A DNA stretch of 64,000 nt from contig CM043872.1 of NCBI GenBank assembly GCA_023846275.1, forward strand, positions 31,238,670 through 31,302,669. Reading direction: 5' to 3'. The number at the start of each line of letters is the position of its first letter. Position 1 is the first letter of the stretch. The translations under genes and the position numbers were made by a program. The stretch is from Vanilla planifolia (Eukaryota; Streptophyta; Magnoliopsida; Asparagales; Orchidaceae). Shown here in pieces: positions 37,358 through 52,780 of this stretch. The notes under the pieces are model-generated. The model saw only the letters and a list, made by a program, of their open reading frames with translations. It searched no databases and had not been told where the DNA came from.

Positions 37358-39874
37358 ATTATAGTGAATATTAAGATTTTAAAAACAATTATATAATTTT
37401 ACGATATCTCGAAGCCTCAGATAGTTGAGGAACTCAACGAAAACTTCATAGATCTTAAGAGATCTATTATAGATATTAAGTTATATGATTAGATATTTGA
37501 TTTATTTTAAGAGAATAAGTCCAAAGAAATTAGAGATCTTAGAATTCGGAGTGTAGGGGATTGTGGTTTAAGGGATAAGGGATAAGGAACAACAGATTAG
37601 AGATTAAGAATAAAGAGAGATTTTATGAAGTTTAAGATTAGGGACTAGAGGATTGGAGATTAGTGATTTAAGGATTAAAGAATAGAGATTAAGGATTAGA
37701 TATAAATGATTAGGGATTAGGGATTTGGGATTAGGTGTTAAGGATTATAGATTAGGGATTAGGTATTAAGGATTATGAATTAGGGATTAAGGATTACGGA
37801 TTAGAGATTTGGGATTATGTTGTTTTTAAATATTTTATACTATTGTCAAAAATAGGTTCAATTGTCTTTAATACTTAAAAAATTTTCTTGATAATTATCA
37901 CAGAGTATTTGTTTTATTTTATAGTTTGCATAATTTTTTTCATATTTGTAACTAGAATTAAATAACTTGTCAATATATGAGGCTAACAAAATATCAATTT
38001 TTTCGTTCATAATTATTGTAATATTCACATATTCTAAAACCGTTTATCATTTTTTATATTTTTTATATATAATATAATATGTGAATTATGTAGATGATAA
38101 CCCCAAAAAATTGTGATATTTTAGGAGAAAGTTTGTTTTAATTGGCTCACCATTTGTCTTGATATTTGACGTTTGTTTAATTTAATAATATGTGACCAAA
38201 GTAAAAGTATTGTCATTATTGACGACTAGTAAAAAATACGTGCATTGTGAGTTTCATTTTTTTTTGTTTTCTTTTTTAAATTACAAAACCAATAAATAAA
38301 AAATGTTATATGTTTTACATTACTTTTGATTTTATGTGTATAATCAATTTTTTTTAAAAAAAAATATATAATAGATAACATTAATATTTATACATTTCAC
38401 TAATTCATGATAAATAAAAAAATTTAGATAAATAAATTTAATTGTAAATTTTGTTTTCTTCTTGATACACTTCATACTAGCTATTATTGTTGAAATAATT
38501 GTGATAGAAAATATATTTTTAAAAAATTTAAAAAAATTTAAAAAATTCTAACTTAAATGAATTTATTAGTTTAAAAATGTTTTATAAAATAAAATTAAGT
38601 TAGTAGAGTCAATTTATTTTTTAAAAATAAATAATATGATTATATTACATAATTTTCAAGATTATATTATTATAAAACTGTAATTTTTTTACTTAGCATA
38701 TTATATATTGATACAACATATATTATATTTGGTTTCTATGTCTTAAACATAAATTGTAATATATAATAGTTAATACATACTATATTTTTTATAAATAAAT
38801 TTAATCATTAAAATTATTTTCATTGCATATATTTTATGTCTTCTTTATTTTATTAAGAATAATAGTGATTCAAAAGAACAACAAGAAAAATCTAATATAA
38901 ATAAATTAAAAAAACTTTTAAAAATAAATGAATTGATTAACAAAGAATATTTTGAAAAATAAATATTATTTTACTACTTTTCTCAACAAATATAATGACA
39001 AAATATTTGTGAGAAACTATCTATACACATATCAATAATTAGTTTTAGGAATTTTTTATAATGAAAATCTCTTTTTCTTCATGTGAATTATTCCTGAAGT
39101 TTTAGAAATTATATTATGTTTGATGGTTAAAAAAAGTTATGAAAATTATCGGATATATTTATGAATTTAAGATTCAATTGTAGTTAATATATTTAAAAAG
39201 TCATTATCAAAGGATATTAATAAAGACCACTGTACATACATTTTATCGTTTTTTTTAATTTAACTAAATAATCGATTAAAATTTAAAGAAAACTATAAAT
39301 ATTATGACCAATTTTTTATATTTTTATCGTGATCTAATTTACAAAATTTCTTAAGTAAAATTACCCTTGTCGATTGTCTAATGATTTAGTAAGTATAATT
39401 GTATTATCAAAAAAAAAATTCTACACGATTTTTTGGGCAACTTTTAGTGTGTTATTAAATTAGTTTTTTTTATATTATGATATCGTGTTAGTCTCTAATT
39501 CTAACTATTGTATTTAGTTTTCGTTATAAATCTCCCATATTTTCAAATTTTTATTTTTTTTCCTCTAAATAATATATATATATACATATATTAATTTAGT
39601 TAATTTTTAATATTAAAATACAAAGGTACAATTATATTATATGATCGATATACAAACTAATATACACTCTTTACTTTTAATATATGTAAGAAATTTTAAA
39701 TTTTTTGATTTTAAAATAAAACATTGAACTAATAAATAATTAAAACAGGTATTTATCATAATACTTTGATTTAATATTCAAAGTAGAAAAAATAAAAAAA
39801 TATGAGTATATATAAATATATTTTTTATTTTTCAATTAATATTTTAGGATTTTATTTTTAAAATAAAAAATAAT

Positions 39875-42800
39875 ATATACGATAATATTTCTTTTAAGAT
39901 TACCTTTTTATTTATATTTTTAAATAACAAAATTTTAAATAAGATTAGACTATATTTCTGCTAAAATAAAATATTCAAATGAATTTTTCTTCGTTCTCCA
40001 TGTTATAAAAGTTAAATTAATATTTGATAAACTCTAATCATAAATATTTAAATTTGAAAAAAGGAAAAGTGATGTGCTTTTTATACGCGGAGAATCCTAC
40101 AATTAAGTCGCATAAGAATAGATATTATTATATTAAGCCGCTCCGCATATAACGCTCTATGCGACCGTCCCTAAATTTGGCACCCGCTTCGATGGCAAAT
40201 TTTCGCAGAAATCCATGATGGTTAGCCCACGCGTCTTACTGTTTTTTAGAGTCTGCATACATCTAATTATGCGGTCATATGCATACAATTTATCTTTCGT
40301 ACGTGCGGGACATACTATAAATAAATAGAAGTATTTTGGCAAAAGAATGAACGGCTGTAAATAAATATATATTTTAATAACAATTATTGGGCATATCATA
40401 TTAATTTTAGAGGGAAATTTGTGAGATAAATATAATCTGCTCTTATATAAACAATGATATCATCTTATTTAAAAAAATAAAGCAATATTTACTATCTTAT
40501 TTGAAAGAAATTATTCACAATAACAAATCAATTTTAATATTTTAGAAAATGAAAAAATTATTTTTTAAAACTCTTTAATTATATTTGGTCCGGTCCGGTC
40601 CGGTTCGATCCGGTCCGTTTCTGTCCGGTTCGATCCGGTCCGTTTCTGTCCGGTCCGGTCTGGGCTGGTTCGGTCTGCTCTGGTCTGGGCTGGGCTGGCT
40701 GGGCTGGGCTGGGCTCGGTCGCTGATATGTGCTGGCCTGGTCTGTCCGACCTGGCCCGGCCCGCCTGGCCTGGTCTTGCCATGTCTGGGTTGGGTCCGTC
40801 CGGCCTGTCGAACGTGGTGGATTGGATCCGGGATTGTGGCTATGCATGTTCCGGTCCGGTCCGGTCCGGTCCATTCCGGTTCGGTCCGGCCCGATCCGGT
40901 CCGGTCCCTTCCGGTCCGGTCCGGCCCAGTTCGGTTCGGCCCGGTCCATTCCGGTCCGCTCTGGTTTTTTAAAATATAAATTTAAAAAATTTTATTATTT
41001 CTAAATAAAAATTAAGATTTTAAATTATTAAAAAAATAAATAAAAAATAAAAAATATATCATACTGAAAAATCGAAACACTAAAAATATGTAAAATGAAC
41101 GATTATTTTTAATAGTTATTTGCATTATTGAATTATCAAAAAGGTATTTATTATAATTTTATTACATTTAATTGTTAAATTATTTTTTTTTTATATTTTG
41201 ATATCATGTTAATTTACAATTTCATTTATTGTATTGAATTTTTATTATTTATGTAAAAGTTTTATTAAAGATGTAAAGTTTTTTTTAAATTAGGTAATAA
41301 ATAAGGTTTTTATTATAGATATTTATATATAAAAGAGGCAAAAAAATTAATGAATAAGAAATTTTAATTTAAAATTAGTTTTTTAAAATAGATATTTAAT
41401 AATTAATGTTATCTATTTAAATAGTTTTTTATATAATTTTTAATCAAATATAAAATTGAATAGTGATTGGGTTTCTAATTAAACCTATTCAATTCTTTTT
41501 AAATGCTCTTTTTATGTATATGTAATATATTGTATAAAATAGATAGTAATGTTATTTTTGAGAAATTTTGAAAGTTTATTTAATGATTGAGGCAATTTAT
41601 GTAACTTTGCTCGACCCTATTAGATTAGGATCTAAAATAATTTGATCTCGTGAGGTGAGCGAGACAAGATTAAAACAAATATGATTACTTATGCTATATT
41701 ATAATGTATTATATATATTTTTAAAATATTATTTTTATTTTCTTATTTTTAATGATTTTTTTTAAACTATTAAGTCTTTAATTTTATGTATACTTATGGT
41801 ACGATTATTTAATAATATCGAAAAGTAAATTCTTTTTATATCTCATTTAATTTAATGATATTGAGTAAATATGTTTCGATATTGATTTTTAAAATTATAT
41901 TTTATAATTTAAGATATTATTTTTCTAAATTAAAATATTTGTTTGATTTTTGTAAATAAGAAATATCTATTTATGTGAAATTTATTTTGTTTTTTAGGTT
42001 TTTGTATTTTTGTTGTGAATAAAATAATATATTTGAAATTTTGATTGTTACATGCAACATTTTAATTGGGGAAGATCTTTAAACTTAAGAGTGAAGAGGT
42101 ATTTAATTTTTTTTATTATAATATTTTAGTATGTTATTGTTTAAATTTTTTTTTACACATTTGTTATCATATCATGTGTTTATTTTTTAAAAGATAATGT
42201 TTTATAGTATTATAGAATGTTAAAATAGATAAAATAAATTTATTTATATGAAAAAAAGATAAAATAATAATAATAATAAATAATACTAAGATGATGATGA
42301 TGATGATGATGATAATTAGGATGATGATAATGATAACATTATAGTGAATATTAAGATTTTAAAAACAATTATATAATTTTACGATATCTCGAAGCCTCAG
42401 ATAGTTGAGGAACTCAACGAAAACTTCATAGATCTTAAGAGATCTATTATAGATATTAAGTTATATGATTAGATATTTGATTTATTTTAAGAGAATAAGT
42501 CCAAAGAAATTAGAGATCTTAGAATTCGGAGTGTAGGGGATTGTGGTTTAAGGGATAAGGGATAAGGAACAACAGATTAGAGATTAAGAATAAAGAGAGA
42601 TTTTATGAAGTTTAAGATTAGGGACTAGAGGATTGGAGATTAGTGATTTAAGGATTAAAGAATAGAGATTAAGGATTAGATATAAATGATTAGGGATTAG
42701 GGATTTGGGATTAGGTGTTAAGGATTATAGATTAGGGATTAGGTATTAAGGATTATGAATTAGGGATTAAGGATTACGGATTAGAGATTTGGGATTATGT

Positions 42801-44854
42801 TGTTTTTAAATATTTTATACTATTGTCAAAAATAGGTTCAATTGTCTTTAATACTTAAAAAATTTTCTTGATAATTATCACAGAGTATTTGTTTTATTTT
42901 ATAGTTTGCATAATTTTTTTCATATTTGTAACTAGAATTAAATAACTTGTCAATATATGAGGCTAACAAAATATCAATTTTTTCGTTCATAATTATTGTA
43001 ATATTCACATATTCTAAAATCGTTTATCATTTTTTATATTTTTTATATATAATATAATATGTGAATTATGTAGATGATAACCCCAAAAAATTGTGATATT
43101 TTAGGAGAAAGTTTGTTTTAATTGGCTCACCATTTGTCTTGATATTTGACGTTTGTTTAATTTAATAATATGTGACCAAAGTAAAAGTATTGTCATTATT
43201 GACGACTAGTAAAAAATACGTGCATTGTGAGTTTCATTTTTTTTTGTTTTCTTTTTTAAATTACAAAACCAATAAATAAAAAATGTTATATGTTTTACAT
43301 TACTTTTGATTTTATGTGTATAATCAATTTTTTTTTAAAAAAAATATAAAATAGATAACATTAATATTTATACATTTCACTAATTCATGATAAATACAAA
43401 AATTTAGATAAATAAATTTAATTGTAAATTTTGTTTTCTTCTTGATACACTTCATACTAGCTATTATTGTTGAAATAATTGTGATAGAAAATATATTTTT
43501 AAAAAATTTAAAAAAATTTAAAAAATTCTAACTTAAATGAATTTATTAGTTTAAAAATGTTTTATAAAATAAAATTAAGTTAGTAGAGTCAATTTATTTT
43601 TTAAAAATAAATAATATGATTATATTACATAATTTTCAAGATTATATTATTATAAAACTGTAATTTTTTTACTTAGCATATTATATATTGATACAACATA
43701 TATTATATTTGGTTTCTATGTCTTAAACATAAATTGTAATATATAATAGTTAATACATACTATATTTTTTATAAATAAATTTAATCATTAAAATTATTTT
43801 CATTGCATATATTTTATGTCTTCTTTATTTTATTAAGAATAATAGTGATTCAAAAGAACAACAAGAAAAATCTAATATAAATAAATTAAAAAAACTTTTA
43901 AAAATAAATGAATTGATTAACAAAGAATATTTTGAAAAATAAATATTATTTTACTACTTTTCTCAACAAATATAATGACAAAATATTTGTGAGAAACTAT
44001 CTATACACATATCAATAATTAGTTTTAGGAATTTTTTATAATGAAAATCTCTTTTTCTTCATGTGAATTATTCCTGAAGTTTTAGAAATTATATTATGTT
44101 TGATGGTTAAAAAAAGTTATGAAAATTATCGGATATATTTATGAATTTAAGATTCAATTGTAGTTAATATATTTAAAAAGTCATTATCAAAGGATATTAA
44201 TAAAGACCACTGTACATACATTTTATCGTTTTTTTTAATTTAACTAAATAATCGATTAAAATTTAAAGAAAACTATAAATATTATGACCAATTTTTTATA
44301 TTTTTATCGTGATCTAATTTACAAAATTTCTTAAGTAAAATTACCCTTGTCGATTGTCTAATGATTTAGTAAGTATAATTGTATTATCAAAAAAAAAATT
44401 CTACACGATTTTTTGGGCAACTTTTAGTGTGTTATTAAATTAGTTTTTTTTATATTATGATATCGTGTTAGTCTCTAATTCTAACTATTGTATTTAGTTT
44501 TCGTTATAAATCTCCCATATTTTCAAATTTTTATTTTTTTTCCTCTAAATAATATATATATATACATATATTAATTTAGTTAATTTTTAATATTAAAATA
44601 CAAAGGTACAATTATATTATATGATCGATATACAAACTAATATACACTCTTTACTTTTAATATATGTAAGAAATTTTAAATTTTTTGATTTTAAAATAAA
44701 ACATTGAACTAATAAATAATTAAAACAGGTATTTATCATAATACTTTGATTTAATATTCAAAGTAGAAAAAATAAAAAAATATGAGTATATATAAATATA
44801 TTTTTTATTTTTCAATTAATATTTTAGGATTTTATTTTTAAAATAAAAAATAAT
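39875..44854. repeat. Unit 9 (subtype B, 4980 bp)
   Basis: Landmarks: minus ORF 40157-40399, GC block 40587-40964, GAT tract 42290-42337 (short), heptamer block 42547-42797. The front half matches unit 8 (ccattccgg, short GAT). The back half matches units 11 and 12 (T9A8, atacaaaaa). Private base: T at 43020 (ctaaaatcg for ctaaaaccg), a C-to-T change at a site next to CpG. Confidence 0.95.
40587..40964. repeat. GC-rich pentamer block, unit 9 (378 bp, B type)
   Basis: Same as unit 8: gcatgttcc, extra pentamer, ccattccgg. Confidence 0.9.
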
Positions 44855-47800
44855 ATATACGATAATATTTCTTTTAAGATTACCTTTTTATTTATATTTT
44901 TAAATAACAAAATTTTAAATAAGATTAGACTATATTTCTGCTAAAATAAAATATTCAAATGAATTTTTCTTCGTTCTCCATGTTATAAAAGTTAAATTAA
45001 TATTTGATAAACTCTAATCATAAATATTTAAATTTGAAAAAAGGAAAAGTGATGTGCTTTTTATACGCGGAGAATCCTACAATTAAGTCGCATAAGAATA
45101 GATATTATTATATTAAGCCGCTCCGCATATAACGCTCTATGCGACCGTCCCTAAATTTGGCACCCGCTTCGATGGCAAATTTTCGCAGAAATCCATGATG
45201 GTTAGCCCACGCGTCTTACTGTTTTTTAGAGTCTGCATACATCTAATTATGCGGTCATATGCATACAATTTATCTTTCGTACGTGCGGGACATACTATAA
45301 ATAAATAGAAGTATTTTGGCAAAAGAATGAACGGCTGTAAATAAATATATATTTTAATAACAATTATTGGGCATATCATATTAATTTTAGAGGGAAATTT
45401 GTGAGATAAATATAATCTGCTCTTATATAAACAATGATATCATCTTATTTAAAAAAATAAAGCAATATTTACTATCTTATTTGAAAGAAATTATTCACAA
45501 TAACAAATCAATTTTAATATTTTAGAAAATGAAAAAATTATTTTTTAAAACTCTTTAATTATATTTGGTCCGGTCCGGTCCGGTTCGATCCGGTCCGTTT
45601 CTGTCCGGTTCGATCCGGTCCGTTTCTGTCCGGTCCGGTCTGGGCTGGTTCGGTCTGCTCTGGTCTGGGCTGGGCTGGCTGGGCTGGGCTGGGCTCGGTC
45701 GCTGATATGTGCTGGCCTGGTCTGTCCGACCTGGCCCGGCCCGCCTGGCCTGGTCTTGCCATGTCTGGGTTGGGTCCGTCCGGCCTGTCGAACGTGGTGG
45801 ATTGGATCCGGGATTGTGGCTATGCATGTTCCGGTCCGGTCCGGTCCGGTCCATTACGGTTCGGTCCGGCCCGATCCGGTCCGGTCCCTTCCGGTCCGGT
45901 CCGGCCCAGTTCGGTTCGGCCCGGTCCATTCCGGTCCGCTCTGGTTTTTTAAAATATAAATTTAAAAAATTTTATTATTTCTAAATAAAAATTAATATTT
46001 TAAATTATTAAAAAAATAAATAAAAAATAAAAAATATATCATACTGAAAAATCGAAACACTAAAAATATGTAAAATGAACGATTATTTTTAATAGTTATT
46101 TGCATTATTGAATTATCAAAAAGGTATTTATTATAATTTTATTACATTTAATTGTTAAATTATTTTTTTTTTATATTTTGATATCATGTTAATTTACAAT
46201 TTCATTTATTGTATTGAATTTTTATTATTTATGTAAAAGTTTTATTAAAGATGTAAAGTTTTTTTTAAATTAGGTAATAAATAAGGTTTTTATTATAGAT
46301 ATTTATATATAAAAGAGGCAAAAAAATTAATGAATAAGAAATTTTAATTTAAAATTAGTTTTTTAAAATAGATATTTAATAATTAATGTTATCTATTTAA
46401 ATAGTTTTTTATATAATTTTTAATCAAATATAAAATTGAATAGTGATTGGGTTTCTAATTAAACCTATTCAATTCTTTTTAAATGCTCTTTTTATGTATA
46501 TGTAATATATTGTATAAAATAGATAGTAATGTTATTTTTGAGAAATTTTGAAAGTTTATTTAATGATTGAGGCAATTTATGTAACTTTGCTCGACCCTAT
46601 TAGATTAGGATCTAAAATAATTTGATCTCGTGAGGTGAGCGAGACAAGATTAAAACAAATATGATTACTTATGCTATATTATAATGTATTATATATATTT
46701 TTAAAATATTATTTTTATTTTCTTATTTTTAATGATTTTTTTTAAACTATTAAGTCTTTAATTTTATGTATACTTATGGTACGATTATTTAATAATATCG
46801 AAAAGTAAATTCTTTTTATATCTCATTTAATTTAATGATATTGAGTAAATATGTTTCGATATTGATTTTTAAAATTATATTTTATAATTTAAGATATTAT
46901 TTTTCTAAATTAAAATATTTGTTTGATTTTTGTAAATAAGAAATATCTATTTATGTGAAATTTATTTTGTTTTTTAGGTTTTTGTATTTTTGTTGTGAAT
47001 AAAATAATATATTTGAAATTTTGATTGTTACATGCAACATTTTAATTGGGGAAGATCTTTAAACTTAAGAGTGAAGAGGTATTTAATTTTTTTTATTATA
47101 ATATTTTAGTATGTTATTGTTTAAATTTTTTTTTACACATTTGTTATCATATCATGTGTTTATTTTTTAAAAGATAATGTTTTATAGTATTATAGAATGT
47201 TAAAATAGATAAAATAAATTTATTTATATGAAAAAAAGATAAAATAATAATAATAATAAATAATACTAAGATGATGATGATGATGATGATGATAATTAGG
47301 ATGATGATGACGATAACAATGATAATGATAATGATAACATTATAGTGAATATTAAGATTTTAAAAACAATTATATAATTTTACGATATCTCGAAGCCTCA
47401 GATAGTTGAGGAACTCAACGAAAACTTCATAGATCTTAAGAGATCTATTATAGATATTAAGTTATATGATTAGATATTTGATTTATTTTAAGAGAATAAG
47501 TCCAAAGAAATTAGAGATCTTAGAATTCGGAGTGTAGGGGATTGTGGTTTAAGGGATAAGGGATAAGGAACAACAGATTAGAGATTAAGAATAAAGAGAG
47601 ATTTTATGAAGTTTAAGATTAGGGACTAGAGGATTGGAGATTAGTGATTTAAGGATTAAAGAATAGAGATTAAGGATTAGATATAAATGATTAGGGATTA
47701 GGGATTTGGGATTAGGTGTTAAGGATTATAGATTAGGGATTAGGTATTAAGGATTATGAATTAGGGATTAAGGATTACGGATTAGAGATTTGGGATTATG

Positions 47801-49857
47801 TTGTTTTTAAATATTTTATACTATTGTCAAAAATAGGTTCAATTGTCTTTAATACTTAAAAAATTTTCTTGATAATTATCACAGAGTATTTGTTTTATTT
47901 TATAGTTTGTATAATTTTTTTCATATTTGTAACTAGAATTAAATAACTTGTCAATATATGAGGCTAACAAAATATCAATTTTTTCGTTCATAATTATTGT
48001 AATATTCACATATTCTAAAACCGTTTATCATTTTTTATATTTTTTATATATAATATAATATGTGAATTATGTAGATGATAACCCCAAAAAATTGTGATAT
48101 TTTAGGAGAAAGTTTGTTTTAATTGGCTCACCATTTGTCTTGATATTTGACGTTTGTTTAATTTAATAATATGTGACCAAAGTAAAAGTATTGTCATTAT
48201 TGACGACTAGTAAAAAATACGTGCATTGTGAGTTTCATTTTTTTTTGTTTTCTTTTTTAAATTACAAAACCAATAAATAAAAAATGTTATATGTTTTACA
48301 TTACTTTTGATTTTATGTGTATAATCAATTTTTTTTAAAAAAAAATATATAATAGATAACATTAATATTTATACATTTCACTAATTCATGATAAATAAAA
48401 AAATTTAGATAAATAAATTTAATTGTAAATTTTGTTTTCTTCTTGATACACTTCATACTAGCTATTATTGTTGAAATAATTGTGATAGAAAATATATTTT
48501 TAAAAAATTTAAAAAAATTTAAAAAATTCTAACTTAAATGAATTTATTAGTTTAAAAATGTTTTATAAAATAAAATTAAGTTAGTAGAGTCAATTTATTT
48601 TTTAAAAATAAATAATATGATTATATTACATAATTTTCAAGATTATATTATTATAAAACTGTAATTTTTTTACTTAGCATATTATATATTGATACAACAT
48701 ATATTATATTTGGTTTCTATGTCTTAAACATAAATTGTAATATATAATAGTTAATACATACTATATTTTTTATAAATAAATTTAATCATTAAAATTATTT
48801 TCATTGCATATATTTTATGTCTTCTTTATTTTATTAAGAATAATAGTGATTCAAAAGAACAACAAGAAAAATCTAATATAAATAAATTAAAAAAACTTTT
48901 AAAAATAAATGAATTGATTAACAAAGAATATTTTGAAAAATAAATATTATTTTACTACTTTTCTCAACAAATATAATGACAAAATATTTGTGAGAAACTA
49001 TCTATACACATATCAATAATTAGTTTTAGGAATTTTTTATAATGAAAATCTCTTTTTCTTCATGTGAATTATTCCTGAAGTTTTAGAAATTATATTATGT
49101 TTGATGGTTAAAAAAAGTTATGAAAATTATCGGATATATTTATGAATTTAAGATTCAATTGTAGTTAATATATTTAAAAAGTCATTATCAAAGGATATTA
49201 ATAAAGACCACTGTACATACATTTTATCGTTTTTTTTAATTTAACTAAATAATCGATTAAAATTTAAAGAAAACTATAAATATTATGACCAATTTTTTAT
49301 ATTTTTATCGTGATCTAATTTACAAAATTTCTTAAGTAAAATTACCCTTGTCGATTGTCTAATGATTTAGTAAGTATAATTGTATTATCAAAAAAAAAAT
49401 TCTACACGATTTTTTGGGCAACTTTTAGTGTGTTATTAAATTAGTTTTTTTTATATTATGATATCGTGTTAGTCTCTAATTCTAACTATTGTATTTAGTT
49501 TTCGTTATAAATCTCCCATATTTTCAAATTTTTATTTTTTTTCCTCTAAATAATATATATATATATACATATATTAATTTAGTTAATTTTTAATATTAAA
49601 ATACAAAGGTACAATTATATTATATGATCGATATACAAACTAATATACACTCTTTACTTTTAATATATGTAAGAAATTTTAAATTTTTTGATTTTAAAAT
49701 AAAACATTGAACTAATAAATAATTAAAACAGGTATTTATCATAATACTTTGATTTAATATTCAAAGTAGAAAAAATAAAAAAATATGAGTATATATAAAT
49801 ATATTTTTTATTTTTCAATTAATATTTTAGGATTTTATTTTTAAAATAAAAAATAAT
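44855..49857. repeat. Unit 10 (subtype B, long GAT allele, 5003 bp)
   Basis: Landmarks: minus ORF 45137-45379, GC block 45567-45944, GAT tract 47270-47338 (long), heptamer block 47548-47798. It is the only B unit after unit 6 with the long GAT allele. It shares T at 48350 (atatataatag), T8A9 and ataaaaaaattt with unit 8. Private bases: T at 45996 (attaatattt) and T at 47910 (gtttgtataatt). It has the longer TA microsatellite, shared with unit 11. It is the longest unit. Confidence 0.95.
45567..45944. repeat. GC-rich pentamer block, unit 10 (378 bp, B type)
   Basis: Has gcatgttcc, extra pentamer and ccattacgg, as in units 6 and 11-13. Confidence 0.9.
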
Positions 49858-50569
49858 ATATACGATAATATTTCTTTTAAGATTACCTTTTTATTTATAT
49901 TTTTAAATAACAAAATTTTAAATAAGATTAGACTATATTTCTGCTAAAATAAAATATTCAAATGAATTTTTCTTCGTTCTCCATGTTATAAAAGTTAAAT
50001 TAATATTTGATAAACTCTAATCATAAATATTTAAATTTGAAAAAAGGAAAAGTGATGTGCTTTTTATACGCGGAGAATCCTACAATTAAGTCGCATAAGA
50101 ATAGATATTATTATATTAAGCCGCTCCGCATATAACGCTCTATGCGACCGTCCCTAAATTTGGCACCCGCTTCGATGGCAAATTTTCGCAGAAATCCATG
50201 ATGGTTAGCCCACGCGTCTTACTGTTTTTTAGAGTCTGCATACATCTAATTATGCGGTCATATGCATACAATTTATCTTTCGTACGTGCGGGACATACTA
50301 TAAATAAATAGAAGTATTTTGGCAAAAGAATGAACGGCTGTAAATAAATATATATTTTAATAACAATTATTGGGCATATCATATTAATTTTAGAGGGAAA
50401 TTTGTGAGATAAATATAATCTGCTCTTATATAAACAATGATATCATCTTATTTAAAAAAATAAAGCAATATTTACTATCTTATTTGAAAGAAATTATTCA
50501 CAATAACAAATCAATTTTAATATTTTAGAAAATGAAAAAATTATTTTTTAAAACTCTTTAATTATATTT

Positions 50570-50947
50570 GGTCCGGTCCGGTCCGGTTCGATCCGGTCCG
50601 TTTCTGTCCGGTTCGATCCGGTCCGTTTCTGTCCGGTCCGGTCTGGGCTGGTTCGGTCTGCTCTGGTCTGGGCTGGGCTGGCTGGGCTGGGCTGGGCTCG
50701 GTCGCTGATATGTGCTGGCCTGGTCTGTCCGACCTGGCCCGGCCCGCCTGGCCTGGTCTTGCCATGTCTGGGTTGGGTCCGTCCGGCCTGTCGAACGTGG
50801 TGGATTGGATCCGGGATTGTGGCTATGCATGTTCCGGTCCGGTCCGGTCCGGTCCATTACGGTTCGGTCCGGCCCGATCCGGTCCGGTCCCTTCCGGTCC
50901 GGTCCGGCCCAGTTCGGTTCGGCCCGGTCCATTCCGGTCCGCTCTGG
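50570..50947. repeat. GC-rich pentamer block, unit 11 (378 bp, B type)
   Basis: Has gcatgttcc, extra pentamer and ccattacgg; no private change seen. Confidence 0.9.
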
Positions 50948-52529
50948 TTTTTTAAAATATAAATTTAAAAAATTTTATTATTTCTAAATAAAAATTAAGA
51001 TTTTAAATTATTAAAAAAATAAATAAAAAATAAAAAATATATCATACTGAAAAATCGAAACACTAAAAATATGTAAAATGAACGATTATTTTTAATAGTT
51101 ATTTGCATTATTGAATTATCAAAAAGGTATTTATTATAATTTTATTACATTTAATTGTTAAATTATTTTTTTTTTATATTTTGATATCATGTTAATTTAC
51201 AATTTCATTTATTGTATTGAATTTTTATTATTTATGTAAAAGTTTTATTAAAGATGTAAAGTTTTTTTTAAATTAGGTAATAAATAAGGTTTTTATTATA
51301 GATATTTATATATAAAAGAGGCAAAAAAATTAATGAATAAGAAATTTTAATTTAAAATTAGTTTTTTAAAATAGATATTTAATAATTAATGTTATCTATT
51401 TAAATAGTTTTTTATATAATTTTTAATCAAATATAAAATTGAATAGTGATTGGGTTTCTAATTAAACCTATTCAATTCTTTTTAAATGCTCTTTTTATGT
51501 ATATGTAATATATTGTATAAAATAGATAGTAATGTTATTTTTGAGAAATTTTGAAAGTTTATTTAATGATTGAGGCAATTTATGTAACTTTGCTCGACCC
51601 TATTAGATTAGGATCTAAAATAATTTGATCTCGTGAGGTGAGCGAGACAAGATTAAAACAAATATGATTACTTATGCTATATTATAATGTATTATATATA
51701 TTTTTAAAATATTATTTTTATTTTCTTATTTTTAATGATTTTTTTTAAACTATTAAGTCTTTAATTTTATGTATACTTATGGTACGATTATTTAATAATA
51801 TCGAAAAGTAAATTCTTTTTATATCTCATTTAATTTAATGATATTGAGTAAATATGTTTCGATATTGATTTTTAAAATTATATTTTATAATTTAAGATAT
51901 TATTTTTCTAAATTAAAATATTTGTTTGATTTTTGTAAATAAGAAATATCTATTTATGTGAAATTTATTTTGTTTTTTAGGTTTTTGTATTTTTGTTGTG
52001 AATAAAATAATATATTTGAAATTTTGATTGTTACATGCAACATTTTAATTGGGGAAGATCTTTAAACTTAAGAGTGAAGAGGTATTTAATTTTTTTTATT
52101 ATAATATTTTAGTATGTTATTGTTTAAATTTTTTTTTACACATTTGTTATCATATCATGTGTTTATTTTTTAAAAGATAATGTTTTATAGTATTATAGAA
52201 TGTTAAAATAGATAAAATAAATTTATTTATATGAAAAAAAGATAAAATAATAATAATAATAAATAATACTAAGATGATGATGATGATGATGATGATAATT
52301 AGGATGATGATAATGATAACATTATAGTGAATATTAAGATTTTAAAAACAATTATATAATTTTACGATATCTCGAAGCCTCAGATAGTTGAGGAACTCAA
52401 CGAAAACTTCATAGATCTTAAGAGATCTATTATAGATATTAAGTTATATGATTAGATATTTGATTTATTTTAAGAGAATAAGTCCAAAGAAATTAGAGAT
52501 CTTAGAATTCGGAGTGTAGGGGATTGTGG

Positions 52530-52780
52530 TTTAAGGGAGAAGGGATAAGGAACAACAGATTAGAGATTAAGAATAAAGAGAGATTTTATGAAGTTTAAGA
52601 TTAGGGACTAGAGGATTGGAGATTAGTGATTTAAGGATTAAAGAATAGAGATTAAGGATTAGATATAAATGATTAGGGATTAGGGATTTGGGATTAGGTG
52701 TTAAGGATTATAGATTAGGGATTAGGTATTAAGGATTATGAATTAGGGATTAAGGATTACGGATTAGAGATTTGGGATTA
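52530..52780 (+). repeat. GATTAGG-like heptamer block, unit 11 variant
   Basis: Same length and order as in unit 1 except for G in place of T at 52539, near the left end (aagggagaagg). The change recurs at 57521 and 62501 in units 12 and 13 only, marking these three as a group. Confidence 0.75.

Larger units (their letters stand above)
34895..39874. repeat. Unit 8 (subtype B, short GAT allele, 4980 bp)
   Basis: Landmarks: minus ORF 35177-35419, GC block 35607-35984, GAT tract 37310-37357 (short), heptamer block 37567-37817. It is the first unit with the 21-bp GAT deletion. It has T at 38369 (atatataatag), shared only with unit 10, together with T8A9 and ataaaaaaattt. Its GC block has ccattccgg, shared among B units only with unit 9. 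Confidence 0.95.
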
